Below, one piece after another: positions 4,113-5,861 of a stretch of 5,861 nt of DNA. The notes beneath the pieces were generated by a model that did no database searches, was not told where the DNA came from, and worked only from the letters and a program-made list of their open reading frames with translations. The translations under genes and the position numbers were made by a program. How positions within the stretch are numbered: the stretch's first letter is position 1; every line of letters starts with the position of its first letter. Source of the DNA: Terriglobales bacterium (GTDB taxonomy: Bacteria > Acidobacteriota > Terriglobia > Terriglobales > Acidobacteriaceae); the NCBI GenBank assembly GCA_030043575.1, contig JASHXK010000461.1:1-5861 (forward strand), given 5' to 3'.

Positions 4113-5861
4113 TCACGGCGAGTATTGCCAGATCATCCCCGTATTCCTCTGCAGCGTTCCGAAACCGCAGGTTGAAGTAGTGCCGTAGAGGTTGCCGTTG
4201 GCATCCGAGGTGATGTTCCCAAAAATGTCCGCGTCCCCCGTAACCAGCACTTCGCCGGAACTAACATTCGTGATTTGGCCGCAGTACAACTCAACCCAGT
4301 CATTGCATTCTGGGTAATTGCAGAAGAATAAGCCGCCCCCTTCGGCATCGTAGAGATTGTCCGCCCCATCCAGCGTCAAGCCATTGACAATGTTCGAGGC
4401 GAGATCCCACCCGTTGTTCGCGCAAGCCCGTTGATTCGTGCCGGCGTTGTAGATGACGTTGAAGCTCCAGCCGCTCCCCGACTGCGACAGCTTGAAAATC
4501 AGACCGCCCTCGATACCGCCGCCAATCGATAACTCGCAGTACTCCCAAGCGAGGGGGCCATAACAAACGCTGAAGCCGTACAGATTGCCTTGGCTATCCT
4601 GGATCAGGCCGGCAGGTCCAAAGCCGTCTGTAGTTCCCATGAAGCTATAGATAACGTTTTCCGTCCAGCCGCCGCCTGAGGGCACTAACTGGAAGACGAC
4701 ACCGCACTCGTTATAGCCGTAGCCGCAGCCCTGATTGCCACCCGCCGCGGTTCCGTACAGATTTCCATCGTGGCCCAGCAGCAGGCTGTTGGGATCTCCG
4801 CCGTCGCTGCCTCCGGTGAAGCTGTAGAGGATCTTCTCTGTCCAGCCGCCTCCCGAAGGCGAAAGCTCAACCACCGTGCCTTGCCCATAGGTTCCGCCGC
4901 CACCGATTCCATACAGGTTGCCGGCGGAGTCGAAGGTGGTCACTCCGAACCCGTCCGTGTTGTCGGTGAATTCATATATGGTCGTCACGTTCCAACTGCA
5001 GAGCGCGTTTGGGCAGGGGCTGGGTTGCGGTGTGGCCTTGTAGATCAGCCCGCAATAGTACTCTCCGTTGTATCCGCAGGTTTGAATGCCTCCAACCGCC
5101 GCTCCATAGAGGTTTCCTCCCGGGCCGATGATGACTCCGTTTGGGCTGCTTCCGTTGCTCCCACCCAGAAAGCTGTACAGCGAGCTGAGGAACCAACGGC
5201 TGGCTCTTTGTGCGAAGTCGTACAGTACGCCCGCACCGTACCGGCCGCCGTTTGCGAAGGTGCCGTAGAGCTTCCCGGCGGTGTCGATTGCCAGCCCTGA
5301 GGGCCCCGCGCTGGAGGTGAAATCATGCAGGTCATGAAAGCCGGGTTGGGGCTCCGGACATGTGTAATCGCTGTAGGTACTGCTTGTCGTCGTGGTAGTG
5401 GTAGTCGCATTGCCCAGAATGGTGAACGACTCGGAAGGAATCGAGCCCACGCTGTTCTCCGACGCTTGCGATGGGCAGCCTTGCCCCTGGCATCCCACAC
5501 CGGAATTTTCGTCCCAATAAACGGGATCGCCGCTGGGCACACTTGCGTTCTGCAGGTTCACCCAGTAGGTTCCGGCATTCAGTGTGGGACCGTTGAAGGA
5601 CGTAGTCTCAGTGCAGACGTTGAAGCCGAAAATATTGACCTGGCAATTACTCTGGGTGAAGCTGACGGTCTGATCGTAATAGCTGGTGCCGCCGCCCTCG
5701 CCCGAGGTGATGGACAATTCCGCCGAAGTCAGTGTGTCGCCGGTAAACAGCCACGCGCCGAAGCTCATGCCGGTAACTGTCGCGCCGTTCGCGCCAATGG
5801 TGAAGCTGTCGCTGACGATAAATCCGAAGTTGATCGTCCAGGCGTCGGTATTGCCGTTGAT
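4113..5861 (-). CDS. Secreted GloVer-repeat protein with an N-terminal beta-rich domain, 5'-truncated by the window
   Basis: The minus-strand frame is open from the right edge (5861) to TGA at 4113-4115, giving 582 visible residues. The ATG at 5766-5768 is internal: the 31 codons before it read straight into the same domain (NTDAWTINFGFIVSDSFTIG). The first domain, about 5861-5412, resembles secreted proteins often seen with PEP-CTERM tails (FGAWLFTGDTLTSAELSIT; GTYWVNLQNASVPSGDPVYW; WDENSG). A linker with seven consecutive Thr codons (5385-5405) follows. The rest is seven repeats marked by NLYG-like motifs and strands such as ILYSFTGGSDG, typical of GloVer (TIGR03803-like) proteins. The protein is probably exported, although the signal peptide lies outside the window. 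The C-terminus (GMIWQYSP) shows no PEP-CTERM, LPxTG or membrane tail, so any anchor is not visible. No catalytic function can be assigned. Confidence 0.9.
   Translation of the reverse strand: MNGNTDAWTINFGFIVSDSFTIGANGATVTGMSFGAWLFTGDTLTSAELSITSGEGGGTSYYDQTVSFTQSNCQVNIFGFNVCTETTSFNGPTLNAGTYWVNLQNASVPSGDPVYWDENSGVGCQGQGCPSQASENSVGSIPSESFTILGNATTTTTTTSSTYSDYTCPEPQPGFHDLHDFTSSAGPSGLAIDTAGKLYGTFANGGRYGAGVLYDFAQRASRWFLSSLYSFLGGSNGSSPNGVIIGPGGNLYGAAVGGIQTCGYNGEYYCGLIYKATPQPSPCPNALCSWNVTTIYEFTDNTDGFGVTTFDSAGNLYGIGGGGTYGQGTVVELSPSGGGWTEKILYSFTGGSDGGDPNSLLLGHDGNLYGTAAGGNQGCGYGYNECGVVFQLVPSGGGWTENVIYSFMGTTDGFGPAGLIQDSQGNLYGFSVCYGPLAWEYCELSIGGGIEGGLIFKLSQSGSGWSFNVIYNAGTNQRACANNGWDLASNIVNGLTLDGADNLYDAEGGGLFFCNYPECNDWVELYCGQITNVSSGEVLVTGDADIFGNITSDANGNLYGTTSTCGFGTLQRNTGMIWQYSP
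4116..5340 (-). repeat. Seven GloVer-type NLYG repeats
   Basis: Reading along the minus strand, the first base of each motif is at 5273 (KLYG), 5114 (NLYG), 4919 (NLYG), 4763 (NLYG), 4586 (NLYG), 4358 (NLYD) and 4193 (NLYG). Spacing is 52-76 residues. Each unit has a preceding xxYxF strand with a Gly/Asp turn, then D/G-xxGNLYG, then a Gly-rich turn leading into a V/I-F/Y strand. The best-conserved pair is SGGGWTEKILYSF and SGGGWTENVIYSF. Seven units suit a beta-propeller; the fold is inferred from the number and spacing of units. Confidence 0.8.
5385..5405 (-). other. Poly-threonine interdomain linker
   Basis: Seven consecutive Thr codons use ACT, ACC, ACG and ACA, and are followed by Ser-Ser-Thr-Tyr. 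The codons are mixed, so this is a selected protein linker and not a simple triplet expansion. It joins the N-terminal domain to the NLYG repeats. Such linkers are often flexible and O-glycosylated in exported proteins, which is inference here. Confidence 0.7.

Noticed and set aside
3675..4116. Minus-strand open frames overlapping the end of the glycosyltransferase and the spacer
   Set aside because: They are antisense to a well-supported membrane protein, and the rest is made from the inverted repeat and heptamers. No protein-like composition or start signal is seen.
4770..5300. 176-codon plus-strand ORF opposite the GloVer repeats
   Set aside because: It is antisense to seven conserved NLYG repeats, and its composition is that of a shadow frame.
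4116..5340. Repeat spacing that might suggest a CRISPR-like or DNA-level tandem array
   Set aside because: The periodicity is at the protein level with strongly diverged DNA and variable unit length, explained by GloVer repeats.

Overview
The window looks like accessory or cell-surface territory from a GC-rich, Gram-negative-type soil bacterium. An acidobacterium (Terriglobia-like) is the best guess. This rests on the kinds of protein present: putative-Ig (He_PIG-like) repeats joined to the 'GxYxF...ADGxGxIxxG' repeat, and GloVer (Gloeo/Verruco, TIGR03803-like) NLYG repeats. It is an inference from family style and cannot be proved from this sequence alone.

There are three real genes. (1) Positions 1-2207, plus strand: the 3' part of a very large secreted repeat protein. 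It has the tail of one Ig-like module, two complete Ig-like modules with an unusual cysteine loop, then four diverged ~120-residue repeats. The frame is open to the left edge, so the ATG at 117 is internal. (2) Positions 2385-3965, plus strand: a complete 526-residue polytopic membrane glycosyltransferase of the GT-C/GT39 (PMT/ArnT-like) kind, with the acidic DGDE motif just after the first membrane segment. (3) Positions 4113-5861, minus strand: the 3' part of a secreted protein that joins an N-terminal beta-rich 'DAWTINFGF' domain, through a Thr/Ser linker, to seven NLYG-type repeats (a possible seven-bladed propeller). Its frame is open to the right edge, so the ATG at 5768 is internal.

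The first intergenic gap (2208-2384) holds a strong imperfect stem-loop at 2273-2306 and a weaker one at 2321-2353. The second gap (3966-4112) lies between convergent genes. It holds a 12-bp palindrome touching the GT39 stop codon, a perfect 11-bp inverted repeat with a 7-nt loop, and about three 7-bp degenerate tandem units. None of the hairpins has a T-tract.

The three genes do not form an obvious pathway. The two surface or secreted proteins are rich in Thr, Ser and Asn and carry many cysteine pairs, and a membrane sugar transferase lies between them. A role for that enzyme in glycosylating exported proteins or envelope glycans is possible but is only inference. I saw no defence system, mobile-element gene, CRISPR array or RNA gene. 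The points most worth a second look are the cysteine-loop variants in both repeat families, the domain fusion in the minus-strand gene, and the composite repeat-like spacer at 3964-4110.
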